Notes under the pieces: generated by a model | Told to the model about the DNA's origin: nothing | The model's database searches: none | What the model saw: the letters and a program-made list of their open reading frames with translations, nothing else | In this document: positions 1 to 11,599 of the stretch, one piece after another | Numbering within the stretch: the first letter of the stretch is position 1 | Layout of the letters: each line of letters starts with the position of its first letter | NCBI GenBank assembly: GCA_020466095.1 | Contig: CM035807.1 | Coordinates: 79,752,351-79,816,350 of the forward strand | Length of the DNA stretch: 64,000 nt | Direction of reading: 5' to 3' | DNA from: Chlorops oryzae | Lineage: Eukaryota; Arthropoda; Insecta; Diptera; Chloropidae | Program-made: the position numbers and the translations under genes

Positions 1-173
1 TGCTGCCCAATCGGAAGATTTACTATTTACGGGAAAATCTTACAGGAGGTTTACACACGAAAAGCTTTACCTACGATCTTATACATATACATACATATAT
101 ATTAGAGTTTCGATAGAGTGAACTAATTTTTACGTTGGAAAGAGAAAAAAATCAAATTTCACACAGAAACTAA

Positions 174-1133
174 GGGCCAATATTACCAAGCACATTTAAA
201 AAAATTTTAAAATTAAAATAATAGATATTTTCGATACAAGTGTCGAAATGAAGCTTTTTTTTGCACGAGTGGTAAATGTTGTAAAACGAGGCGCAGCCGA
301 GTTTTACAATACCACGAGTGCGAAAAAAAGCTGAGTTTCGACACGAGTGCCGAACAATATTTGATGCAATAAGATTTCAAACTAGATTTTAACCTAAATT
401 TAAGAAAACGTTTTTTTTGTGAAGAAAATTTTTATTTTTATTTGACAGATTCATAATTTGAAATTCTTTATTATACAACTTCGTAGTATGCTCTGCTTAT
501 TTTTGCCTTGTATTTTTTGAAATGCGTGCGTTTTGAAATTTATTATTGCACGCTTTGAAATTCATTACAAACCGTGGTAGTATGCCATGCTTTCTGTTTG
601 TTTTAAAATTTTTTTTTATACTTTCTCAAATCTAGTGTTATAATATGCTTCATTATGATTTTAAAATCGACATCATAATAGGCCTATTATGATGTCGAAT
701 TGCATAAAAATATTTTTATTTTAAATTTCATTATCAATATGAAACTTTTTTAAATATCGCAAAATGTGGCAGCACGCTCCATTGTCAGGGTAGTCAGTCA
801 AATTCACAGTTGCTTGAAATATTATTTTTGAGCATTGAGCCGCGTGCGCGCGATTATTCATCAGCTTCATATCGCTATAGTCCGAATCCATAAATTTAAT
901 GCTTTGCTTGTTTCGTATTGCACAGATTTTTTCCGTAAAATTTTAGAATGAATGTAATCAGCTGCTTTTCTATCGCCTAGAACAGGGCTGTTACGGTATT
1001 TAAAAAAATACTTAAACGACCTATTGAGGTTGTTAACATTTTTTTCAAAAATATTTTAAAAATTTCTTTGGTGAAAATGAAAATCAGATTTTAGTTTTAA
1101 ATATTTTTTAAATATACTTGGTAATATTGGCCC
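174..1133. mobile_element. Harbinger-like non-autonomous element with TAA target duplication
   Basis: The two ends are inverted copies beginning GGGCCAATATTACCAAG, and each is flanked by TAA (171-173 and 1134-1136). A 3-bp TWA duplication with GGGC-type ends is characteristic of PIF/Harbinger elements, so this is probably a MITE of that superfamily. No transposase frame is visible inside. An imperfect palindrome sits near the left end (see 240-344), and the subterminal DNA is A/T-run rich. A right end of the same family lies at 1316-1430, and another interrupted copy lies near 43.4-44.1 kb. The superfamily assignment is an inference from the ends only. Confidence 0.6.
240..344. repeat. Imperfect palindrome inside the Harbinger-like element
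   Basis: The sequence starting GTGTCGAAA is repeated in inverse orientation ending TTTCGACAC, with matching GCACGAGTGGTA / TACCACGAGTGC blocks and a centre around GAGGCGCAGCCGAG. The arms are about 45 nt with small indels, so the strand could fold into a long hairpin. Confidence 0.75.
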
Positions 1134-1315
1134 TAAGAATTGGCATGGCATTAATTCGTACTCCTAATTGCTGCGCTGTGACTCCAAAGCTTCTAGTCCT
1201 GTCTATCGCATTGTGTTATTTCCAAAACTGCAGTTTTTTTAAAATTATTTCTTTGAATTTTTCCAAACAGCTGGTTTTTGAAAATCGAGCTCAAATTTGA
1301 TATCATATTTAAACG

Positions 1316-1430
1316 CAGTGCCGAGGTGATTTAAAATATTTTAAAAATTTTTTTAAAAATTGGAATGGTAAAAACCAAAAGCGGATTTTTAATTTAAAAA
1401 ATTTTTAAATATGCTTGGTAATATTGGCCC
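1316..1430. mobile_element. Solo right end of the Harbinger-like family
   Basis: This stretch resembles the right end of the element at 174-1133. It has A/T-rich subterminal DNA and finishes ACTTGGTAATATTGGCCC-like, followed by TAA at 1431-1433. No matching left end lies immediately upstream, so it is either a truncated copy or the outer end of a nested pair. Confidence 0.55.
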
Positions 1431-1624
1431 TAACTCTTTGTTTTTCGGATTTAAAATTTTGTTCACACTAAAGAGCTTTTAGACTGTTCACACTACAGAG
1501 TACTGAATGAAAAAACTTATGTGCTCACACCACAGACTATTCAGACTCGAATGTATTACATCTTTGATTTAATTATTATTTTTATATTTCCTCCAAAGCT
1601 TTCAAGGATCACAGGGCCGCAAGT

Positions 1625-1843
1625 GCTATTTATTGAAATTAAATTAATTACATCTTCCTGCAAATTTTCAATATTCAGGCATGCTATAGAAATCGAATCC
1701 GAATCCAAATTTTCGAAATCAATGTGATTTCAATGGAAATCTAAGCAATTTCGAATTTTTGTTTGTTGGGATTCGATTTCTTGAGCATGCCTGAATATTG
1801 AAAATTTGCAGGAAGATGTAATTAATTTAATTTAAATAAATAG
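1625..1843. repeat. Large inverted repeat (palindromic MITE-like)
   Basis: The arms 1625-1700 and 1769-1843 are near-perfect reverse complements. They share a GCTATTTATT start, an ACATCTTCCTGCAAATTTTC core and a GGCATGCT block, and are separated by a loop of about 68 nt. No protein is encoded. The structure fits a foldback MITE, but no clear target duplication was identified. Confidence 0.75.
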
Positions 1844-3322
1844 CGCGTGATTATAAAAATTCTATTTCGTTGTAAAACGTTCTTAGCTTTTCTTAGCTAA
1901 CGAAGGGACTTGTTCGAAGTAAAATTCTCCCGCACACACGGACTTGTAGGGGAGAGTGGCATCAGTTCTTCTTCTGTGATGACTATACATAAGATTTTAA
2001 CTTGGTTGCTCAAAATATATTTTAAGCTTTAAATTTAATCTGAAGTTCATCATAACTTGGTATATTTTTATTGCCAAAAATGGTGTTGAACAATTGTCAA
2101 AATGTCATTAATGTCGATTGCTATGGCATTCTTCAGCTGTGTCACTTTTATTGTGAACAAAGTTTTAAGCGTCAACAAGAATTTGTTGCTTGAGTTATGC
2201 GCATTTGCATTACTTGCGAAGAAATGGCAATGGCATTCGACCGGATATGCCGCAGAATTTCTTTTCAGTTATTCTCGCTCATCATGGTGCGACATCTGCC
2301 ACCATATTCTTCGGGTTATTGTTGGCCATTTTCGTATACTTATGTTGCACAATTCTTCGTGTTGCTCAAAGTTGCACTGCGACCAGATGCAGGATTTCTT
2401 TTTTGCCTTTTTTTTTTTTTGTCGTTTTGAAAGAAAAAAGTGTCATTGTGGTCTTGTCGACGACAAGAATATGATGAATGATGATGATGACTTGACTTAC
2501 GAAGGATTGAAAACAGCATTGGACAATGGGAAATTGAAAAGGAAATGCTATGAAACAGTTGCATTTGTTTTTTGTAACGAACATTTTGACAAAATGCACA
2601 AAATGAATGAGCCTAGAAGTTCTGCTGAAGTTAGACTTGCACAAGAAGCGCCTTAGTGAATGCATTGAATGTAGCGGCGGAGGCAGGTAGGAAATAAGTC
2701 AAGTTGGATTTCAGAAATTTTATTTTATTTTTGAAGAATATTTCCATGACAAAAAAAAAAAAAGCTTCTAGGGGTGCAAACGGGGATCAAGGAGATTCAT
2801 ATGTTTTGTTTTATAGAAAGCCGGCAGCAACACGCTTTGTTTTTATGTCAGCTGCATTTGTTTGGAATGGACTTTTCCAATAAGAAATCCTCCAATAACG
2901 ATCGGTCGACCATAAAGAAGAAGTCGGCAAGCTCTGTTTTCTACTGAAATATAAATCCGAAATTTGCCGATAAATGAAAGCGATGAAAAATACCTGCGAA
3001 AAACGGGTAATCATAAATTGTTTGAGATGTTCTCCTCGTAAATATGAAAAATTTATTGCTATCGACAAAGTGAGCGGAGTCAAATTCGAGGGGAAGTGAA
3101 ACGGAGAGTGTACGTTTTTGTTGTGCGCATTCAAATGGAATGGAATTTTCATAACAAGCATTGCTCCGAGTTAACCTACACACTGCACACAGCATCGATA
3201 TTTGGATCATGATGCAGTCGGAGAAGTGTTTTGCGAGAAACCACAGCCATTTCCCACGAACCAACCAACTTGAGGCTGTTCGCTTTCTGGCAGACACAGC
3301 GACTGTTGGACAGATTGACAGA

Positions 3323-3345
3323 CAGCCAGCCAGCCAGCCAGCCAG
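3323..3345. repeat. (CAGC)n microsatellite
   Basis: Nearly six uninterrupted CAGC units precede a (GACA)-like imperfect flank. The Pro-Ala-Ser-Gln repeats in overlapping frames are a by-product of the tract. Confidence 0.9.
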
Positions 3346-6300
3346 GTAGACAAATAGACATTCCGGACTATAAGATGTTCATCGTTGCATCGTTTGAATT
3401 TGAACATTGGAATTCACTTTCGCCTTGGAATGCTTTGCATATAGGAAACCTATGCAATACAACACGGAGCGAGAACCAGTCAGCTCGTTCGCAGTCATAC
3501 TAAAATGTTGATTCTGTAGGATTTTGCTTTTAGCCAAATTTGATTTGCCACATGTAATCCGTGCACATCTCGTTATATTTCTTCAGTTAAATTTCTGACA
3601 GGATTCTTTCTACGTGTGCGAATGGAAAAGAAGCCAGCGGGAAACGTGCGTTTTAGCCAAGTTGACTTCAGTTTTTGTATGTTTATCGGACGAAGCAAGG
3701 ATGGTTATGGTGCCGATGTGTACCTTCTTCCATTGACTCATGTGTTGTTGCGCATGTGTTATGGTAATTCCAAATCGCTGTGGGGCCATGTTATCTCTTG
3801 CTGCTGCAAGCCACTTTTCGACGTTTTTTTTTATATTTTTTATTTATTTTTTGTTTTTGTTTTTTTTTTTGAATTCTTCTGGAAGCGAGCATTTGAAATT
3901 GAGATGGAACATAACCATGTCATAACATATGGGTATATGGGCTGCCATGTAAATCTGCGAAATTGCCAATAAATCCTTTTATTGACTGAATATTTCGCTT
4001 TGAATATTTTATGTCGCAACAGTTCCGCGAAGTCATTGTCGATGGCATCCATAAGTTTTACATTTATTTGATGTATGATGAGTTCCAATATTTTGTGCAT
4101 ACATATCACTTTTCTGATGTTTCTTTCTTTCAGAATCCTTCGACTATAAATAAATGGATGTTCAGTGATGTTTCTATCACTCTATTTGTCACAAAATGTA
4201 ATGTGGCGATTTTTCATATGACATCGAGCGCACATGTACGAGTTCTCTTTAGTCGATCCTGTCGTGCGGTATTGAAATGATTTATGATATTCACGCGAAA
4301 ATTGCGGTAATGAAAAATCTATTGAATTGAATTCGGAAATTCGTCACTTTTTAGTAAATGAATTATTACCTATAATTCTTAAAATTGTTTATTTTTACAT
4401 GCAACTATGAGTATTATATGAAGAAAGTTTTCGGGATTTACATATCAAGATGATATTTTGAAAATCGTTTCTTTTGCTTTGATCTGAGAAATCTGTGCAT
4501 TCGACCATTGTCCACTTTAGCTGCGACTTTAGATCTTTCAATCAATTAGCAGTAAGGGCTGCTCTCCTCTCTTCTTTTTGCCTTAGATTGGGCTTGATTA
4601 ATTGTTAGGTTAATGGGGCTGTCTTATGTTGACACATTTGGAGCCTAGTTCCGTTGTGGTACACTATAGAGGTGAACACCTACCTCGAAAAACCTTTTGA
4701 GCTTGGCCTTAGAAAGACGTCATCATTGTATGACACATTTTTAATTTCCTAAAATTTCATATACCGGAAATTTTCGATTTTTGCCTGATGTGAAGTATCA
4801 TTGGAAAGAAACAGGCTATAATGAATTTCTCTCCATAGCGAATAATTTCAAGGCCTTTTTAGTGCCTTTTTTCTCCTTATAAAGAATTATCTTTTTAACG
4901 GATTCTCTTTGTAACGAATTCTCTTTATAAAGATTTCTTTCCCGATAGTTTGCAAATTTCGATTTGTTTCCTCAAATCATGGGTGATCCTGCTATTCTAG
5001 GTATAAAGAAAGTTATGGCGTTGAGGTTTCTTTCCAATAATCCAAAATATTTTGAAGATGATTATCGAAACCTTATTGAATATATCTTTAAGCTCATGCA
5101 ACATTCATGAATAAAAGTATGCGGATATCATAGTTGAAAATTTGGTCTGACCTTGGGCTACGGTTCGGCTTGGTCTAACTATCCTCTAGTCTTTTAGTGC
5201 AGTAGAATATATTTAACCCTAAATTCGTGAAGTATTTTGGGTTGTTCAGAAGAATACAAGTTTTGACAACGATAGAATTTGATATTTCAACAAATTAGTA
5301 AACAAGATCTTTTTAATAACCGAGGACCAATTTCATTTCTCAGTACAAAAATCTCCATGCCAGTTGTAAAATTATGTCTACATTTCATACCATTGATTCC
5401 TTATATTTATTGTTCATTCAATGATTACGTCTCTTAAAGGAGCTTAGGCCAGTCAATCTGGCCAATTTTGTTTTCGTAAAAATCTGCTTGAATATTTATA
5501 TTACGTTCATCGTATATCTTATGCTAAATAAAAAAAAAACCTCTTTTTTCATTGAAGTGGAAATCCAAAGCTTTTCAATATTACAATGAAAAAAAATAAA
5601 AATAAAAAAATTCAGAATACATTTATTATTTACTTCGCTTTTAAGTTTTAATATCATCATCTGAATTCGTACCTCGAGTATAAAAGCACATGTGTATATA
5701 TGTATGTACGAGTGTGCTCTACCATTCTGATGGAAAAAACACTAAGTCCCGCAAGTAGAAATGTTTGCTCCAAAAGGCACAAACGACCGATGAACTGCAC
5801 AATATCGCATCAGATCAATGACACGGCGAAAAACCGATACAATCACAGATATAGCTTGGAAAAAATCTGTACGAAAAAATGCACAATTGCGAAATGATTG
5901 GAGCAGTTGTGGCAGCCACAGCAAAGTAGGCGCCGAATATAAAAAAGTGAAAAAAGCGAAAAAAAATACGAGAATTTTGTGCCACCAACGATTTGCTTTT
6001 ATAAAGCCTTTTAATGGATCATCAGTCTGCTGCATCGCTGCCTATTGCATATGCGAGATTTGTTTTTATTTAAGATATCTTTTCAACCGCTCCATGCATG
6101 TGTGGATGCGCTACATTTTTGATCCACTTCATCCGTTGGCGTAGTCAGGATTTCATTGCTGGAGGAAATTGCAATCAGAAAATTCGTTCAATTGCATGCT
6201 CTTTTTTCAATGTATGAGGCAAGAGTTCTCTATTTCCCCAACATGCGCCCATGAATCCATTTGCTTTGAATTTTTGAAAGTTTTTCGAATGCATATGTAT

Positions 6301-7268
6301 GTGTGTGTAAGCGGTTCGGTGAAGTTTGTTTGGATAGTCAACTTTTTTTCTGTTGTTGCATACTTTATATTGTTTTTTTTTCTTCTTCTTTTTTGTGTGA
6401 AATGGTTCATTATACTTAGTGGTATCGTAGAATATAAGTATCTATTGTCAAATCGCGTTATATTTGCATACGTTGAAGACCATCGGCAAAGTGCAGTGAA
6501 AAAGTGTTTTAAGCGAAGAAGCGATAGGGCAAAAAAACTTACCAAAAGTTATTTTCTTTTCAAAGCGTCTCTCTTACTCTCTTTTTTGTTTATTTTTTTT
6601 TTTTTTTTTTTTGCTTTGATATTGTTGGCATAGGACTTGAGCGCTTTAAGCTATTTTTCATTCTCCTATTGTCTGTCATTGTGTCACTTAGTCAAATTAA
6701 ATAACGCACCGAGATGGTTTTTTTTTTTTTTTTCTTTTGCGCCAGTGCGGCGACGAATTCATTTCGAGTGCATGGCGCTGAAATTGTGGAAATAATGGAG
6801 CCTTAAAGCTCTTAAAAAAATCTATTTATTTAAGATATAAAGTGGCATTTCGCTCGATGGAAGAAAAAGTTATGAAAGTGCTAGAACTCATATTTTCCTT
6901 TCTCTAAATATTTAATTGCATAAATTGAACAAATCTATAGATCCTCGAAGGGTACCTATTTATCCAAGAAATTTCTCTGTTCAGAAATAAAAAGTAAAAT
7001 TCAAATCATGCTTTGAACCTTTTCCTGTAAAATAATTTTGAAAAGAAAAAAGCAAAAATACACCGTTAAAGGACCGCTCGAGTGCCACAGGTAAATGCAA
7101 ATACAAATACAAATTTGACCGCAGTTTTGCCAATATTCATTGCCAATTATTTTTGATTTTAGGAATTTGGAAAGAATATTCCAACATCAATGCGAGAGTA
7201 CCTTTTTAAATTGGTGAGCAATAATTCCATGGCTTTCTGTTTACTTATTAATGACATCGTCGAATGGA

Positions 7269-7290
7269 CTGGCTGGCTGGCTGGCTGGCT
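7269..7290. repeat. (GGCT)n microsatellite
   Basis: More than five uninterrupted CTGG/GGCT units. The tract is the reverse-complement motif of the CAGC tract 4 kb upstream. Confidence 0.9.
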
Positions 7291-9045
7291 CGCTGGCCCA
7301 GCTGCAATGGAAATGCCTTTCGGTGGATTATAAACTTTCGTCGATTATACGGCGCACCTTTCTTCGGGCTCTCATTGCTTGGGCATACAATGCACGATTC
7401 AGTGATGCGAAAATAAAAATAAAAACATAAAAAAAATACGAACTTTCTTAAGCCAAAGTTTTGTGCGATTTCGTTTGCCCTCCTAAGTGCCAAGAAATCC
7501 AAGAAATAAGCATAAATAATTTCAATACCCTGCGAGCAATTATATTGCTGCGAATATTTATATATATATATATATACGTTTGAATGTGCAGCCGAGCTGG
7601 AAGAACCTTAAAAGCTCACCGAAAATTTAGTAGACACACCAAACCGAATTTTCTGTTGCGCCTACTTTTCAAACGAAGCGAGTTGGTGTTGTGTGCTTCA
7701 TAAAATGTCATAAAATATTTTCCCATTTCAGTGTTTGTTTGCGCTGACGCTTTTGGGAAAGCTGGCCACTTTCTTTATTTCATCCTTTTTCACTTGCAAT
7801 TATTATTCTCTGCGAATGTAAATAAAATCTGGCATTAGCATTGCTGTAAAATGCGGCACAGCTCCGAAGACTTAAGTAGACGACCCGCACCGTCCACGCT
7901 TATCCTTGAGATTCGCTAAAGGCTTCGTTTCGTTATGCTATCGTCGTAGAGCTTATTAAGCGGATTATTTCTTTTACGTGTTTTTTCCGCCCATTTTCTT
8001 TTTTTTTTGCCTTTTCATGCGCCATAAGCAGTTGAAGCGCAGTACTTAGGAACAGAGTTGTTGTTGTTGCTTCTGCTGCTGCTGCTGTCTGCTGCTCCAA
8101 AGTGTAGGAGTAGTTAACAGCAGCACGAATTCTGGAAATAAATAATAAAAAGAGATTAAGCTTATAAATTTCTTACGATTATTTTCGTAAACTTAATGGC
8201 GCGTATCGATAAGATTCCGATTCACTGATTGAGTATTAAGTTTATATGTATTATGTACATGGATTGATGTAATGGATTTCAAATGGAAATTTGAGGCTTT
8301 TTAATCCTTGCCGGATAGCCTAATTTAATAGTCTTATTAATATGTATTAAAAATTTATTTCTTTATTAAATAAAGTTTATTTATTGTATCTCCTTTAATA
8401 CCAATAAATTTTTATTATTTATTATTCATCTGGAAATTTGCATTTTAAGAAACGTTTAAGATAAAAACAGCTCTATTGATGCTCTTGCCGGGATCTATTC
8501 GACAAGTGAGCGATGTAAAAAGCCAGTGGCATTTGAGTACACTTTCTTCTAATTAAGATTACATGAATTCCATTTGAAAATTAAAAATTAAACACTCCAA
8601 AAGCTACATTTCAACGTATCTTAACGTTAATAGCACAACAGGGGCCAGGGACGTAGAATAGAAAAAGGAGGAGCAAAAAAAAAAACATGCATTTGGTTAA
8701 AAATTACTATCACTTAATTCATGTCCGCGTTTATGTTGCTATACCCTTAAAGTAATTTTTTTTATTTTCTCTTTTTAGTTGATTTTTTTTGTTTTTGGAG
8801 AATAAATTCTCAGTACGGAAAGAGGACACGAAAAATACGATGGAACGAAGTGAACACACGTGCATGTGAACGAGTCTACAACGAGCTAACAATGATAATA
8901 ATAGTGGGCAATTAGTCAAGTAAATGGGTGTGAGTCCCGAAGTATTATGCTACATCCGTTTGGTGTTCTTCCACCAGTTCAGTTGTTTCAGATGAAGTTG
9001 CTCCATTCGAATCGGCAAAGCTCGACTGTTATGTGCGCTATTTGA

Positions 9046-9298
9046 TATATCGAGCCCTAACCGCCAAATTGACGTAAGCGACCAAAAGAATATTTTACAG
9101 CCGAGCGTTTTTTCACAACTTGTTTGCATTGACTGGCATACAAATTATAAAACTTATCGTGCAATGTCTCCGTTAATATTGAGCTTATCGTCGATATATT
9201 TTACTAGGTGATGAGTTTCAGGCCGTGGAACATATTTACATCAAAAAGTCAATTTCGGAAAAAATGTCACGTCAATTTGGCGGTTATGGCTCGATATA
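9046..9298. mobile_element. Short TIR element (MITE), about 250 bp
   Basis: The left end reads TCGAGCCCTAACCGCCAAAT and the right end is its reverse complement with one change (ATTTGGCGGTTATGGCTCGA). Both are bounded by TATA, which may be the target duplication or part of the end. There is no coding capacity. The superfamily is undetermined; a TA-type duplication would suit Tc1/mariner-like mobilisation. Confidence 0.65.
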
Positions 9299-9570
9299 CC
9301 TACTTACAATATAAATGTGCATATATTTTGTTCCCAACGAGAACGCAAGAACTTAATTTGATAAGCGGCACTGCAGTCAACAGTATACGTATGTCGCTGT
9401 CACGGGACTACGTTTTTATGCAAAATGGCGCAAATATTTGAGAAATTTTCTTCACATGAAGGCTTACAGGTATGTTTTTATAAAAATATGATTTAATCAC
9501 ATTTTTAATATAATTTAGAAAAAATAACTAAAGCGACTATGACTATCCTTGTGCGATTGTGTGCATAGAG

Positions 9571-10870
9571 TACAAACATTTGCTAAATGTCCTCTTAATT
9601 ATGCGGAATTTATTATTCGAGTAACAATGGCCCCTTTTCCCCGCTAGGAAATTATCTCGCACATAACGCTGAGACTTATAATTTCATTCATGCATCTAAC
9701 TTCGTTAAGCTAACGTTTGTTGCGAGCACTTTCGGATGAGTGCAATGCAATGTGACTACTAACAGGGTTTAATGGCAACATGTGGTTAATTATTGCAACA
9801 AAAAAAAAGTCCTTCATTTGTAAATTAATAATAGGTGAATAAATTTTCAAAGTGCTACAGTACATGTGAATCCAGGATACATTACGTGCTAGAAGACTGT
9901 CAAATAATCGCGAGTTATTACGTTTTAAGTTTAGATGACGTTTAGTATGCAATATATTGAAGACTAAGGTCATTCAATGCGTTATTGTCAGTGTGAGTGC
10001 CGGTCAATTGAAAATGCAAGTGTGTAGAAGCAGATTGTAGTTGATATAGCAAACGGTCCATAAAAAATTCTTTGAATTTAATAGGGTGGGGCTTTTAAAT
10101 CTTAAAAGATCGATTAAGTTTAAAAGTTTTTTTGAATGTCATTTTGACTGCTTAATTATTATTCGCAATATTCTAGCAACATTTTGAATGAATCGAATGT
10201 GAAAATAATTGGAATAATTGCAATGCGAATCGAATATATTACGTTACACACTAGTACAAACATTTGCTAAATGTCCTCTTAATTATGCCGAATTTATTAT
10301 TCGAGTAACAATGGCCCCTTTTCCCCGCTAGGAAATTATCTCGCACATAACGCTGAGACTTATAATTTATCATTCATGCATCTAACTTCGTTAAGCTAAC
10401 GTTTGTTGCGAGCACTTTCGGATGAGTGCAATGCAATGTGACTACTAACAGGGTTTAATGGCAACATGTGGTTAATTATTGCAACAAAAAAAAAAGTCCT
10501 TTTTGTAATTATAAATAGGGTGAATAAATTTTCAAAAGGCTACATACATGTGAATCCAGGATACATACGGCTAAAGACTTCAAATAATCGCGATTATAAC
10601 TTTTAAGAGTTTCAATGACTTTAAGTTGAATATATTGCTAGGTATTTATCTCTATTGTGAGTTTGAGTGCCGGTTCTTGAGAAGTGAGGGAACGTGTTTT
10701 AATAGGAAAGGCCTCAATTTTCTTTGAATCTTACATAGGGTGGGGTTTTCAAATCCCTTAAGAGGATTATTTAAAAGTTTTTTTGAATCGCATTTGACGC
10801 TTTACACTAGTTTCCACTATTCTAACATCGCACAATGAATTGAATATTCGCAAGGAAAAATAATTGAGCA
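9571..10870. repeat. 684-bp tandem duplication
   Basis: The sequence beginning TACAAACATTTGCTAAATG occurs at 9571 and again at 10255. About the first 240 bases of the two copies are almost identical (one substitution and a 2-base indel seen). The following 300-350 bases are clearly homologous but carry many single-base indels and substitutions, with common blocks such as GTGAATCCAGGATACAT and the ATAGGGTGGGG box. No gene is encoded in either copy. Confidence 0.85.
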
Positions 10871-11173
10871 AATTTGAAGCTATTATACTGATTTTTCGAA
10901 TTAATTTTTATTGCATTGGTCCAGTTATCGTGTCTTCTGATTCTTCAATATGTGCTTCATATGTATGTATATAAAGATAGTTAACGTTTGGAGCACAAAA
11001 AAAGATACATATGTATATGTCCATTGTCCATACGTAAATAATTCGAATTATTGTTTGAGAAAACTTCGAAAACGTCAAATCTACAAGATCATAGTAGACA
11101 TCCTTTTTCTAGCAAAAAGAAAAAAAAAACTTTTTTTCCGAATTGTGTGAAATCTCAAATGAAATAATTTTCA

Positions 11174-11566
11174 ATGACATACAACTGTTTATGCACACTT
11201 GATAATAAGATCGTAAGTGCTGGAGAAAACATACTCGAACTGGGATACGTGAAAATTATAATGATATCCAGACATGACGCTGTATCGGCAACTGAACCGA
11301 TTGCCATACCCGACACCAGCTCCAGTACTTTGGGTCTTATGCTCATTTGGATTAACTGGTATAAGGGTAGGGATGGCAGCGAGGGTCGTGGCGAGCTATC
11401 GTACATTACGGACTGGGAGAAGTCTTTTTTTGATTCGCTCAAACCTTCAACTTTGGCAGATTTATTACTTTCAGCAGAAAGCCTTATGAATCCAGAACTC
11501 TGGACTTCATTATCTTATTATATTGGCTTTAAAGGTGACTATAAATTTTATCGGTTTTTTTTTTAA
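11174..11566 (+). CDS. Diverged SKP1-family protein, truncated (possible pseudogene)
   Basis: This 130-codon frame aligns by eye with the N-terminal two thirds of SKP1, the adaptor that links cullin-1 to F-box proteins in SCF ubiquitin ligases. The matching landmarks are the BTB/POZ-like start (residues 6-30), the IPD strand (45-47), the L-x-x-x-x-x-L-x-W helix (53-59), the ITDWEKSFF motif (78-86, corresponding to the SKP1 ISSWDADF segment) and the TLADLLLSAESL helix (93-104). Only a one-residue indel is needed after the Trp. The C-terminal F-box-binding helices (GKTPEEIR region) are missing: the frame runs into a Tyr/Phe tail. A possible fly-sized intron, 11535-11598 (GT...TTCGTAG, pyrimidine-rich), begins exactly where similarity ends, but the next exon meets a stop after five codons. 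It may be a duplicated SKP1 paralogue in decay; no neighbour supports a function. Confidence 0.55.
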   Translation: MTYNCLCTLDNKIVSAGENILELGYVKIIMISRHDAVSATEPIAIPDTSSSTLGLMLIWINWYKGRDGSEGRGELSYITDWEKSFFDSLKPSTLADLLLSAESLMNPELWTSLSYYIGFKGDYKFYRFFF

Positions 11567-11599
11567 AGATTTTAATTGCGATCAATTTTTTTTCGTAGG

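Larger units (their letters stand above)
1850..9045. other. AT-rich stretch without supported genes
   Basis: I see no gene here. The DNA is A/T-rich, with many T-runs (for example near 2400, 3840, 6595 and 6720), a (CAGC)n tract, a (GGCT)n tract, a (TA)n run near 7558-7576 and a (TGY)n tract near 8058-8098. The longest open frame (2102-2656, + strand) has no recognisable domain and a Phe run from a T-tract. Confidence 0.6.

Noticed and set aside
2102..2656. 184-codon + strand open frame
   Set aside because: No recognisable domain. The Phe run is made by a T-tract, several overlapping frames of similar size exist, and no start context or splice evidence supports it.
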